Assembly: GCA_937877545.1 (NCBI GenBank)
Contig: CALFJE010000074.1
Coordinates: 1 to 32,507 of the forward strand
Length of the DNA stretch: 32,507 nucleotides
Reading direction: 5' to 3'
DNA from: an uncultured Selenomonadales bacterium
GTDB taxonomy: Bacteria; Bacillota; Negativicutes; Selenomonadales; Selenomonadaceae
A program made the translations under genes and the position numbers. The stretch's first letter is position 1. Each line of letters starts with the position of its first letter. The notes under the pieces were generated by a model, which saw only the letters and a program-made list of their open reading frames with translations, ran no database searches and was not told where the DNA came from. This document shows, one piece after another, positions 23,390-30,713 of the stretch.

Positions 23390-23479
23390 GATTTAAGGAG
23401 GCGCAGGACGTACAACGGGCGGTTGCAAAGCATACCTGCAGGATGCAACGTCACGTTGCCTTTTTGATTTAAGGAGGCG
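23384..23479 (+). repeat. Direct repeat: T-run plus ribosome-binding-site module, two copies
   Basis: CCTTTTGATTTAAGGAGGCG at 23384-23403 recurs at 23459-23479 with one extra T. Each copy follows a hairpin and ends in a perfect AAGGAGG. Only the second copy is followed by a start codon at usable distance (TTG 23487). The 55 bases between are not obviously repeated. Confidence 0.8.
23445..23465 (+). terminator. Second small hairpin with T run upstream of the small-ORF/tadA genes
   Basis: GCAACG (23445-23450) and CGTTGC (23454-23459) form a six-base-pair stem with loop TCA, followed by C and five T. It may be a weak terminator or attenuator in front of the next operon. The loop is tight. Confidence 0.5.
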
Positions 23480-23542
23480 AAACGTTTTGACGATACTGCA
23501 AGTGAAGGATACGACAAAAAGTTTTCCAGGGAGGGGAACGAC

Positions 23543-23806
23543 ATGTTGGAAAGAGTTGAGAAAATTGAACGGGTTGCCCGAATTCGCGGAGTGGCGCAAG
23601 ATAATAAACACCGTTTCAACAGCGGACGAGGTCGCCGCGACGAGACAAGCAGTTTCGCCGAGGAACTTCGCCGCGTGATGAATAAAAAGACGGAACCCGT
23701 CAAAAAAATCGAAGTGCCCGAAGCTTACAATTTGGAGTTGACAAGTTGCGGGACGCATTCGCTGTTTTACGCCAGCGGATTAAGTTTGGATATGTTGCTT
23801 GCCTGA
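23543..23806 (+). CDS. Small basic protein of unknown function
   Basis: 87 residues from the ATG at 23543, preceded by GGGAGGGG at good spacing. The N-terminal 45 residues are strongly basic and helical (MLERVEKIERVARIRGVAQD, RFNSGRGRRDE). The C-terminal part is neutral (YNLELTSCGTHSLFYASGLS). No family is recognised and there is no signal peptide or clear membrane segment. It ends 13 bases before tadA, so it is probably co-transcribed with it. A competing frame starts at the TTG at 23487, which has a better ribosome binding site, but gives only 63 residues of unremarkable sequence, ends at 23678 and overlaps this one. That leader could regulate translation, or the region may be degenerate. 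Confidence 0.55.
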   Translation: MLERVEKIERVARIRGVAQDNKHRFNSGRGRRDETSSFAEELRRVMNKKTEPVKKIEVPEAYNLELTSCGTHSLFYASGLSLDMLLA

Positions 23807-23819
23807 AGGGGGCAGGATT

Positions 23820-24266
23820 ATGACGGATAGGGAATTTATGAGCCACGCGCTGAAGGAGGCGCGGCAGGCTTATCTTGAAGGCGAAGTGCCAATAGGTGCC
23901 GTTCTCGTTGACGGGAGCGGCATTTTGATTTGCCGTGAACATAATCGGATTGAGCAACTGCAAGACGCGACGGCGCACGCCGAACTTTTGGCATTACGGG
24001 CGGGCAGTCGGCTGCTAAAGCGGCGGCGATTGACGGATTGCACGCTTTACTCCACGGTGGAGCCTTGCGCCATGTGCGCGGGAGCATTGGTCTTGTGCAG
24101 AGTGAGGCGATTGGTCTACGGCGCGACCGATTCAAAGTTCGGAGCCGCCGAATCACTTTTTAACGTCGTGAATAACCCCGCGCTGAATCATCAACTTGAA
24201 GTGACGGCGGGCGTCTGCGAGGAGGAGGCTCGTCAACTCATGAAAAAATTTTTCCGCGAGTATTAA
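23820..24266 (+). CDS. tadA: tRNA-specific adenosine deaminase
   Basis: A 148-residue zinc enzyme converting adenosine-34 of the tRNA-Arg(ACG) anticodon to inosine. The zinc ligands and catalytic Glu are visible: TAHAE (H53, E55) and EPCAMC (C83, C86), followed by GALVLCRVRRLVYGA. The C-terminal segment DSKFGAAESLFNVVNNPALN is the tRNA-contact region of TadA rather than of other cytidine deaminases. The ATG at 23820 is chosen because AGGGGGCAGG lies just upstream; an in-frame ATG at 23799 overlaps the preceding gene. Normal length. Confidence 0.94.
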   Translation: MTDREFMSHALKEARQAYLEGEVPIGAVLVDGSGILICREHNRIEQLQDATAHAELLALRAGSRLLKRRRLTDCTLYSTVEPCAMCAGALVLCRVRRLVYGATDSKFGAAESLFNVVNNPALNHQLEVTAGVCEEEARQLMKKFFREY

Positions 24267-24302
24267 ATTGCCCGGAGACGTGCGCTGTCCGTTTGAAATT
24301 TT

Positions 24303-24333
24303 TTTACAACGCGCCGATAAATTATGATACAAT
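24303..24333 (+). promoter_or_regulatory. Probable promoter of the chemoreceptor pair
   Basis: TTTACA (24303-24308) and TACAAT (24328-24333) with TGA before the -10, separated by 19 bases. The spacer is long, so the extended -10 may matter most. It lies 35 bases before the first chemoreceptor start; no promoter is evident before the second. Confidence 0.5.
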
Positions 24334-24367
24334 GCCCCAAAAATCTTTTCGAGGGGGACGTTCATAC

Positions 24368-26056
24368 ATGGGACTCAAAACCAAGTCAGTTATCGCCGTC
24401 AACGTCATTGTAATTATCGCGTGCGTGCTAATGGGAATTATCGGCTACCTTAGAGCGGGCGAGGTCTTCGCCAAAGCTCTGGAGATGAAGGCGTCCGCCG
24501 ACGTTCGGGCTTTGGCGGAGATTTTGAATTACCGCTACGAGGGCGATTGGCATTTGCAGGACGGCTTGCTGTATAAGGGCGAACAGAAAATGGACGGCTC
24601 AAACGATTTGGTCGATTCGCTAAGTCAAGTTTGCGACGGCAAAGTTACGATATTTAACGGCGACACCCGCGTAGCTATCACGGTTAAGGACGCGGCGGGC
24701 AAGCGTGCGGTCGGCACCAAAGCTTCCGACGCGATTATCGACAACGTTATAAGGCAGGGCAAAAACTTCGTTGGGGCGGCGGTCGTCATGGGCAAAGATC
24801 TCTACGCCGCCTATCAGCCGCTCAAAGACACGACCGGCAAAACTATCGGGATGCTTTTCGTCGGCGTCAGCGTCGAGGAAATGAACGACATGCTAATCGG
24901 CTTGATTTTCTCGTCGACGGCGGCGGCAATCGTCGTGATAGTTTTAATCTGCGCGGTGGCGTCGAGTTTTATTATCGGGAAGATGACGGGGCAACTGGAC
25001 GCGGTCGTCGAGGCAATGAAGAATATCGCGGGCGGCAACCTGCGCATTGACGATTTAAAGATAGCGACAGCCGACGAAATAGGCGCGTTGTCAAAGGGCG
25101 TCAATGACATGAAGGCGCGGCTTAAAAAAATTCTGATGAGCATAGCGCAATCGTCGGAGCGGGTGGCGGCGTCGAGCGAGGAGCTTACGGCGGGTGCTCA
25201 GCAAACCAACGAATCAATAACGGTGGTTGCGCAGAACATGGAGGTTTTATCGCAGGGCACGCTTGACCAGGCAAAGACGATTCAAGCTTTGGAAGACAGG
25301 ATACAGGAAATGCGAGACTGCGTGGAAGATTTACGCGCCACGTCTAAGGAGATGGAGCAAATCGCCCGCGACAGCGCAAGCAATGCGGCGAACGGTAAAG
25401 CCAAAGTTGACGCGGCGATTGAGGCTATGCGTAAAATTTCGGAGCAAGTGAGTTCGTCGGCTAAGGTCGTCGGCGAGCTGGGCAAGCGTTCCGACGAAAT
25501 CGGCGAGATAGTCGAAACCATTTCGGGCATAGCGGGACAGACGAATTTGTTGGCATTAAACGCGGCGATAGAGGCGGCACGAGCGGGCGAACACGGCAGA
25601 GGCTTCGCCGTCGTATCGGAGGAGGTTCGCAAGCTTGCGGAGCAATCGGCGGAGGCGGCTACCAACATCGCCAAACTTATCGCGACGATTCAATCTGATA
25701 CAACGTCGGCGGTCGAGGCTATCGAGCAGGGCAACGAGAGCGTCAAGGCGGGCACGCAATCCATAGCGGAGACGGGCGAGGCACTTCACGGCATTGAGCA
25801 GCAATCGACAAAGCTGACGGCGAACGTCGTAAAGAGTCTGGAGGATTTGGGCGCGGTCGACGCCAGCAACGAGGAAATTTTATCGGCGGTGGCTAAGGTG
25901 CGGAATCTTTCGGGCAAGGCTACGGAAAATGCCGATTCGATAAGCGCGGCAACACAACAACAGACCGCCACGATGCACGAGGTAACCGAAGCCAGCAAGA
26001 CACTTGCCGAGCTTGCCAACGACATGCAAGGCGAAGTTGCTCAATTTAAACTTTAA
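24368..26056 (+). CDS. Methyl-accepting chemotaxis protein 1 (Cache sensor, HAMP, signalling domain)
   Basis: 562 residues from the ATG at 24368, preceded by GAGGGGG; an upstream in-frame ATG lies in the promoter. Transmembrane segment 1 is about residues 7-27 (IAVNVIVIIACVLMGIIGYL) and segment 2 about 177-207. The extracytoplasmic domain between them ends in YQPLKDTTGKTIGMLFVGV, typical of the single-Cache sCache_3_2 group that often binds small organic acids. HAMP follows (MKNIAGGNLRIDDL), then a long cytoplasmic coiled coil with the conserved hairpin tip NLLALNAAIEAARAGEHG. There is no C-terminal CheR/CheB pentapeptide; the protein ends QGEVAQFKL. The next gene is a paralogue of the same length. 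Confidence 0.93.
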   Translation: MGLKTKSVIAVNVIVIIACVLMGIIGYLRAGEVFAKALEMKASADVRALAEILNYRYEGDWHLQDGLLYKGEQKMDGSNDLVDSLSQVCDGKVTIFNGDTRVAITVKDAAGKRAVGTKASDAIIDNVIRQGKNFVGAAVVMGKDLYAAYQPLKDTTGKTIGMLFVGVSVEEMNDMLIGLIFSSTAAAIVVIVLICAVASSFIIGKMTGQLDAVVEAMKNIAGGNLRIDDLKIATADEIGALSKGVNDMKARLKKILMSIAQSSERVAASSEELTAGAQQTNESITVVAQNMEVLSQGTLDQAKTIQALEDRIQEMRDCVEDLRATSKEMEQIARDSASNAANGKAKVDAAIEAMRKISEQVSSSAKVVGELGKRSDEIGEIVETISGIAGQTNLLALNAAIEAARAGEHGRGFAVVSEEVRKLAEQSAEAATNIAKLIATIQSDTTSAVEAIEQGNESVKAGTQSIAETGEALHGIEQQSTKLTANVVKSLEDLGAVDASNEEILSAVAKVRNLSGKATENADSISAATQQQTATMHEVTEASKTLAELANDMQGEVAQFKL

Positions 26057-26091
26057 ACAGCGGGGCAAATTTTTTTGGGGAGGGTTTTTCA

Positions 26092-27780
26092 ATGGGATTG
26101 AAAACCAAGTTGGTTATCACGGTCAACGCGATAGTTATCGTCGCGTGCACAATCATGGGCGTTATCGGCTATCTTCGCGCCGAGGAAAGTTTTATCCGCG
26201 CCATGCAAATGAAGGTCGGCTCCGATGTCAATTCGTTTGCCGAGATTTTGAATTCGCGCTATGAGGGCAATTGGCGTCTGAAAAACGGCGTCCTCTACAA
26301 GGGCGAACACAACATGGAGGCGGACGCCGAACTGCTTGACGAGCTGAGCAAGAATTTCGACGGGCAAGTTACGATCTTCAACGGCGATAATCGCGTCGTA
26401 ACGACCATGCGCGACGTATCGGGCAAGCGGCAAATCGACTCCAAAGCCTCGCCCTTTATCGTCCAGAAAGTCATCAAGGAGCGCAACGGCTACTACGGGC
26501 AAATGAATGACAATCTGCTCGACGAACACTACGCGGGCTATCTGCCCATTAAAGACGCCTCCGGCAGCGTGCTGGGTATGCTTTTCGTCGGCTTCAAGGT
26601 CGGCGACATGAACAAGGCGATTGAGGACATGATTTTTTCAATGGCGGTTTTGGTCGTCGTCATTGTATTTTTTTGCGTTTTCTTTTCCAGCACTATTATT
26701 GGCGGACAAATGAAACAAATCACCGATATTGCCGACAATATGAAGAAAATCGCGAGCGGAAACTTGCGCACGCCCGATTTGCGAATCGTTACGCGTGACG
26801 AATTCGGAGCCTTGGCGGAAAGCGTCAACGATATGAAGATTCGCCTTAAGAATCTGTTGACCAAAATCTCGGAGTGTTCGGAGCGAATCATATCGGCGGG
26901 CAGAAAGCTTACCGACAGCACGCAACGCGCCAATGAAGCAATTAACACCGTGGCGGAAAGTATGCACGTTTTGACGGGCGGCACCCTCGAACAGGAACAG
27001 ACGATTAAAGCCCTCGAAGACCGCTTTAAGGAAATGACCGATAAAATGGACGGGCTGAGCGAAACGGCTCTGCAGATGTCTCAAGTGGCAACCGACAGCT
27101 CCGACAACGCCACCAAGGGCAAAAATAAGGTCGACGTCGCGATTGACATGATGAAGAATATCGAGGTACAGGTCGGCTCTTCGGCAAGCGTTATCGGCGA
27201 ATTGGGCAAGCGTTCGGACGAAATCGGGCAAATCGTCGAGACCATTTCGGGCATAGCGGAGCAGACGAATTTGTTGGCTTTGAATGCTGCTATCGAAGCT
27301 GCCCGCGCAGGTGAACACGGCAAGGGCTTTGCGGTCGTGGCGGACGAGGTTCGTAAATTGGCGGAACAATCCGGCTCGGCGGCTACCACAATCGGCAAAC
27401 GAATTGCGCTGATTCAGGCGGATACGGAGTCGGCGGTTTCGGCGATTGAGCAGGGAACTCAAAGCGTTGCGGAGGGGACTCAAAGCGTCGCGGAGACGGG
27501 TGAGGCCTTCGTCGGCATATTGGCTCAAGCCGCCAAGCTTACCGAAAACGTCGAAAAAACTTTGGGTGACATCGGCGCGGTTTTCATGAGCAACGAGGAA
27601 ATTTTCGCCGCCATTACCAAAGTCCGCGAAATCGCCGAGAAGTCCAACGAAAACGCCAACGAAGTCAGCCAAGCCACGCAGGAACAGACCGCTACCATGC
27701 GTGCCGTCGACGGCGCAAGCAAAGTGCTGTTGGATCTCGCCGACGAAATGCAGGGCGAAGTTGCCCGCTTCAAGCTCTAA
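26092..27780 (+). CDS. Methyl-accepting chemotaxis protein 2 (tandem paralogue)
   Basis: 562 residues, the same length as the preceding receptor, with a nearly identical start (MGLKTKLVITVNAIVIVACT) and end (QGEVARFKL). The architecture is the same: transmembrane 1, a Cache domain ending YLPIKDASGSVLGMLFVGFK, transmembrane 2 (about 181-205), HAMP, and the signalling tip NLLALNAAIEAARAGEHG. The sensor domains differ most in the ligand-pocket half, where this copy has NGYYGQMNDNLLDEHYAGY and the other NFVGAAVVMGKDLYAAY, so the two probably sense different ligands. The gap to the upstream gene is 35 bases with no terminator, so co-transcription is likely. Confidence 0.93.
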   Translation: MGLKTKLVITVNAIVIVACTIMGVIGYLRAEESFIRAMQMKVGSDVNSFAEILNSRYEGNWRLKNGVLYKGEHNMEADAELLDELSKNFDGQVTIFNGDNRVVTTMRDVSGKRQIDSKASPFIVQKVIKERNGYYGQMNDNLLDEHYAGYLPIKDASGSVLGMLFVGFKVGDMNKAIEDMIFSMAVLVVVIVFFCVFFSSTIIGGQMKQITDIADNMKKIASGNLRTPDLRIVTRDEFGALAESVNDMKIRLKNLLTKISECSERIISAGRKLTDSTQRANEAINTVAESMHVLTGGTLEQEQTIKALEDRFKEMTDKMDGLSETALQMSQVATDSSDNATKGKNKVDVAIDMMKNIEVQVGSSASVIGELGKRSDEIGQIVETISGIAEQTNLLALNAAIEAARAGEHGKGFAVVADEVRKLAEQSGSAATTIGKRIALIQADTESAVSAIEQGTQSVAEGTQSVAETGEAFVGILAQAAKLTENVEKTLGDIGAVFMSNEEIFAAITKVREIAEKSNENANEVSQATQEQTATMRAVDGASKVLLDLADEMQGEVARFKL

Positions 27781-27789
27781 GGCTCCGCC

Positions 27790-29142
27790 ATGAATGACGT
27801 TGCCATTAAAGCCGAGCACCTCACCAAAATTTATAAGATTTACGAGCGCGACGTCGACCGCCTCAAGGAGACGTTTCACCCGTTCCATAAACGCTACAGC
27901 AAGGATTTTTACGCGCTCCGTGACGTATCGTTTGAGATTCGGCGCGGCGAAAACGTCGGGCTTGTCGGCAAGAACGGCGCGGGCAAATCCACGTTGCTTA
28001 AGATTATAACGGGCGTCCTCACGGCAAGCGGCGGCACGTTGGAAGTCAACGGCAGAATCGCTTCGCTCCTCGAATTGGGCGCGGGCTTCAATCCCGATAT
28101 GACGGGCGTCGAAAATATTTACATGAACGGCTTGCTAATCGGGCACAGCCGCTCCGTCATGGACGCCAAGGTCGACGACATCATTGCCTTTGCGGACATC
28201 GGCGACTTTATCAATCAGCCCGTCAAGACGTATTCGTCGGGCATGTTCGCGAGGTTGGCGTTTGCGGTCAATGCGTTTGTTGAGCCGGATATTTTGATTG
28301 TCGACGAGGCGTTGAGTGTCGGCGACGCGTTTTTTCAAAGCAAGTGTATGGACAAAATGCGCTCCATGATTTTGGGCGGCGTGACGGTTTTGTTCGTCAG
28401 CCACGATACCTTTGCGGTCAAGAATCTTTGCCAACGCGCTTTCCTCATGCAAGGCGGACAAATTTTAATGGACGCGCCCGCCAAAGACGTTGTGGAAACT
28501 TATCGCAACATGTTGCTTGAATCTCGCGGCGAAATGACTGCCGAACAAGCTCAACGCCAAAATGCGCTCGTGGACAATCTGCGCGGCGAACAGGCGAATT
28601 CTTTGGCTTGCGAAAAAATCTCCGCCGAGGATTTGGAGCGCGGCAAGGATATTTTCGACAAGAACGCGACCTATCAACGTATCGGCGACAAGCGGGCGAT
28701 TTTCGATAACGTTCAGCTCCTGGACTTGAGCGGCGAACTTATCAGCGAGGTTATCTTCGGGCAGGAGGTTATCTTGCGCATGATTGTTCGCTTTCAAACC
28801 GATGTTGCGTGCTTGGGCATGGGCTACCACATTCGCAACGCAACGGGCATTGATTTGATTTACACCGATTCGCGTTTCAACGACACCAAAGCGATTTTCG
28901 ACGCCAAGGCGGGCGAGGTTTACGTTATCGATTGGCGTTTCAAGGTGGAATTGCGCCAGGAGCTTTACGATATTGCCTGCGTCATTTCCACGCCGCTTGA
29001 CGAGACGCTAAGCTCCGCCGAAATGTGCGACTTTATCCCCTGTGCCCTGCAATTTAACGTCGTCAGCCCGAACGCCTACTTGAGCTTGCCGGGCGGCTAC
29101 GTCCATTGGCACAACGACTTGATCGTGCGCCGCGTGGAGTAG
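27790..29142 (+). CDS. Wzt-type ABC ATPase for O-antigen/polysaccharide export
   Basis: 450 residues. The N-terminal ABC domain has Walker A GKNGAGKST (about 60-68), the polysaccharide-exporter motif ASLLELGAGFNPDMTGVENI, signature YSSGMFARLAFAV, Walker B DILIVDEALSVGDAFF and the H-loop LFVSHD. This ATPase drives export of finished lipid-linked O-antigen or capsule together with a Wzm permease. Residues beyond about 290 form an added beta-rich domain (AIFDNVQLLDLSGELISEVI, GMGYHIRNATGIDLIYTDSR) matching Wzt_C, which in O-antigen systems recognises the chain terminus. No Wzm gene is adjacent. The start ATG lies nine bases after the chemoreceptor stop with only a weak AAGG upstream, so reinitiation is likely. 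Cytoplasmic/membrane-peripheral. Confidence 0.92.
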   Translation: MNDVAIKAEHLTKIYKIYERDVDRLKETFHPFHKRYSKDFYALRDVSFEIRRGENVGLVGKNGAGKSTLLKIITGVLTASGGTLEVNGRIASLLELGAGFNPDMTGVENIYMNGLLIGHSRSVMDAKVDDIIAFADIGDFINQPVKTYSSGMFARLAFAVNAFVEPDILIVDEALSVGDAFFQSKCMDKMRSMILGGVTVLFVSHDTFAVKNLCQRAFLMQGGQILMDAPAKDVVETYRNMLLESRGEMTAEQAQRQNALVDNLRGEQANSLACEKISAEDLERGKDIFDKNATYQRIGDKRAIFDNVQLLDLSGELISEVIFGQEVILRMIVRFQTDVACLGMGYHIRNATGIDLIYTDSRFNDTKAIFDAKAGEVYVIDWRFKVELRQELYDIACVISTPLDETLSSAEMCDFIPCALQFNVVSPNAYLSLPGGYVHWHNDLIVRRVE

Positions 29143-29336
29143 CCCTTTCTTCCTCGCAAAAAAGGTTTCAAAGAATCGTTTTATAATCTACTTTCTTTTT
29201 CCGGCAAAAGAAAGCAGCAAAGTCTGTGTGCCGCTATGAAAGCATCCTGCTTTCAAGTCGCGGCGAGCCGCCCTCCTTGGCGGCTCTAAATTACGCGATT
29301 ACTATTTAAACGTGCTTGGCGGCGGCATTTGTCACG
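29143..29336. other. Hairpin-rich intergenic region
   Basis: No gene found. Three perfect inverted repeats follow one another: CTTTCTTTT/AAAAGAAAG (29191-29214), TGAAAGCA/TGCTTTCA (29237-29255) and GAGCCGCC/GGCGGCTC (29265-29286). A TATAAT at 29182-29187 precedes them, without a good -35. The last hairpin could terminate transcription but is followed by TAAATT rather than a T run. Possible roles are a terminator region for the Wzt gene, a small RNA, or an inserted repeat element. Confidence 0.5.
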
Positions 29337-29364
29337 TTGATAAATAAATTTTTTGCGCTATAAT
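29337..29364 (+). promoter_or_regulatory. Sigma-A promoter of the VanW-lactate permease genes
   Basis: TTGATA (29337-29342), a 16-base spacer and a perfect TATAAT (29359-29364). It lies 32 bases before the GTG start at 29396. Confidence 0.78.
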
Positions 29365-29395
29365 GGCTTGAATAATGTATGGAGGCGAAATTTTT

Positions 29396-30691
29396 GTGGA
29401 AACTTCAGAAGTTGATAAGTTCAACCTAAAAAATTTTCTCTCGGCAAAGGGCGCGGCTATCGCGGCGGCGTCGGTGGCAATGGTCGGCTTCGGGACGCTT
29501 GCCTTTTCCAATTCCGTCGCCGACGGCAACAATATCGTCACGGGCGTCCGCGCAGAAGGACAACCGCTCGGCGGCTTGGATAGATCAGGGGCGCAGAAAG
29601 TCTTCACCGATATTGCCGCGCAGAAAATTCATCCGCTCCAATTCAGCTACGAGGGCACAATCTTTGAGATAACGCCCGAAGACATCAACCTGACCGCGCA
29701 GATTGACAAAGCCGCTCAAGAAGCTTTGAGCTACGGGCGCGGCGGCACCACTATCGGCAACTTCAACGAGCAAATGAAGTGTATGCTAAACGGGCGCAAC
29801 GTGCACCTCGCCGCCAATTACGACGACGCCCTCCTCGACGAAAAACTTAACGCCATTGCCGCGCAGATTAACCGCGACCCCGTCAACGCCGTCGTCAACT
29901 TCGCGGCGGACGGCTCTATCGAAAAGACCCCCGGCGTTATCGGCAAGAAGCTCAATACCGCGCAAATCGCCGAAAGTTTAAAGGCTCCGTTAACCGCCTT
30001 GAACCTCCCCAAGGGCACGATTAACCTTGTCCCCGACGACATTGCGCCGTTCGTCACGACCGAGGACATTGCCGCCATTGACGCCGTTATCGGCACCTAC
30101 AGCACTTATTATTATCCCGGCGACCGCGGCGATAACATTTGGCTTGCCGCCAACGCCATTTCTCACAAGCTCGTTAAAAGCAGCTGGACTTTTTCCTTTA
30201 ACGATACCGTCGGCGAACGCACATGGGATGCCGGCTACAAAGTTGCGGGCGTCATTATCAACGGGCGTCCTGCCGAGGACTACGGCGGCGGCGTCTGCCA
30301 AGTCAGCTCCACGCTCTACAACGCCATTCTGCTTGCGGGGCTTACTCCCACCGAGCGCACACCCCATTATTACAAATCGACGTACGTCGCGCCCGGTCGT
30401 GACGCCACTGTTGCCGACGGCTACCTCGATTTTAAATTCCGCAACGACTTCCCGCATAACGTCTACCTTATCGCCGAGGCTTACGGCTCGACTTTGAGCG
30501 TCTACGTTTTGGGCACCAAAGAGGATTTGGGCGGCGCGAACATTGCCATTGAGCGCGAAGGCTCCGACATGACGCCTTCGATTTACCGCGTGTGGTACAA
30601 TGGCGGCGACGTTATCCGCAGTGAATTCTTGCACACCGACGTTTACGAATTGCCTAAGCCGCGCCTTGAACAGGAGACGACGCCGCTTTAA
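29396..30691 (+). CDS. VanW-family cell-envelope protein
   Basis: 431 residues from the GTG at 29396, with GGAGG ten bases upstream; the in-frame ATG at 29375 overlaps that ribosome binding site. After a short cytoplasmic tail there is a single membrane segment (about residues 19-38, AAIAAASVAMVGFGTLAFSN), so the bulk is outside the membrane. An N-terminal putative peptidoglycan-binding-type region follows (GVRAEGQPLGGLDRSGAQKV, IDKAAQEALSYGRGG). The VanW domain is clear: SWTFSFNDTVGERTWDAGYK, NGRPAEDYGGGVCQVSSTLY, NAILLAGLTPTERTPHYYKS and YVAPGRDATVADGYLDFKF. The family's biochemical role is not established; a cell-wall role is usual speculation. The permease gene follows 22 bases later without a terminator. 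Confidence 0.88.
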   Translation: METSEVDKFNLKNFLSAKGAAIAAASVAMVGFGTLAFSNSVADGNNIVTGVRAEGQPLGGLDRSGAQKVFTDIAAQKIHPLQFSYEGTIFEITPEDINLTAQIDKAAQEALSYGRGGTTIGNFNEQMKCMLNGRNVHLAANYDDALLDEKLNAIAAQINRDPVNAVVNFAADGSIEKTPGVIGKKLNTAQIAESLKAPLTALNLPKGTINLVPDDIAPFVTTEDIAAIDAVIGTYSTYYYPGDRGDNIWLAANAISHKLVKSSWTFSFNDTVGERTWDAGYKVAGVIINGRPAEDYGGGVCQVSSTLYNAILLAGLTPTERTPHYYKSTYVAPGRDATVADGYLDFKFRNDFPHNVYLIAEAYGSTLSVYVLGTKEDLGGANIAIEREGSDMTPSIYRVWYNGGDVIRSEFLHTDVYELPKPRLEQETTPL

Positions 30692-30713
30692 TCGGCGCAA
30701 GGAGTGAATTTTT

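Noticed and set aside
26638..27888. 416-codon minus-strand open frame over the second chemoreceptor
   Set aside because: Shadow of a clear chemoreceptor coding frame; the translation is low-complexity and unlike any family.
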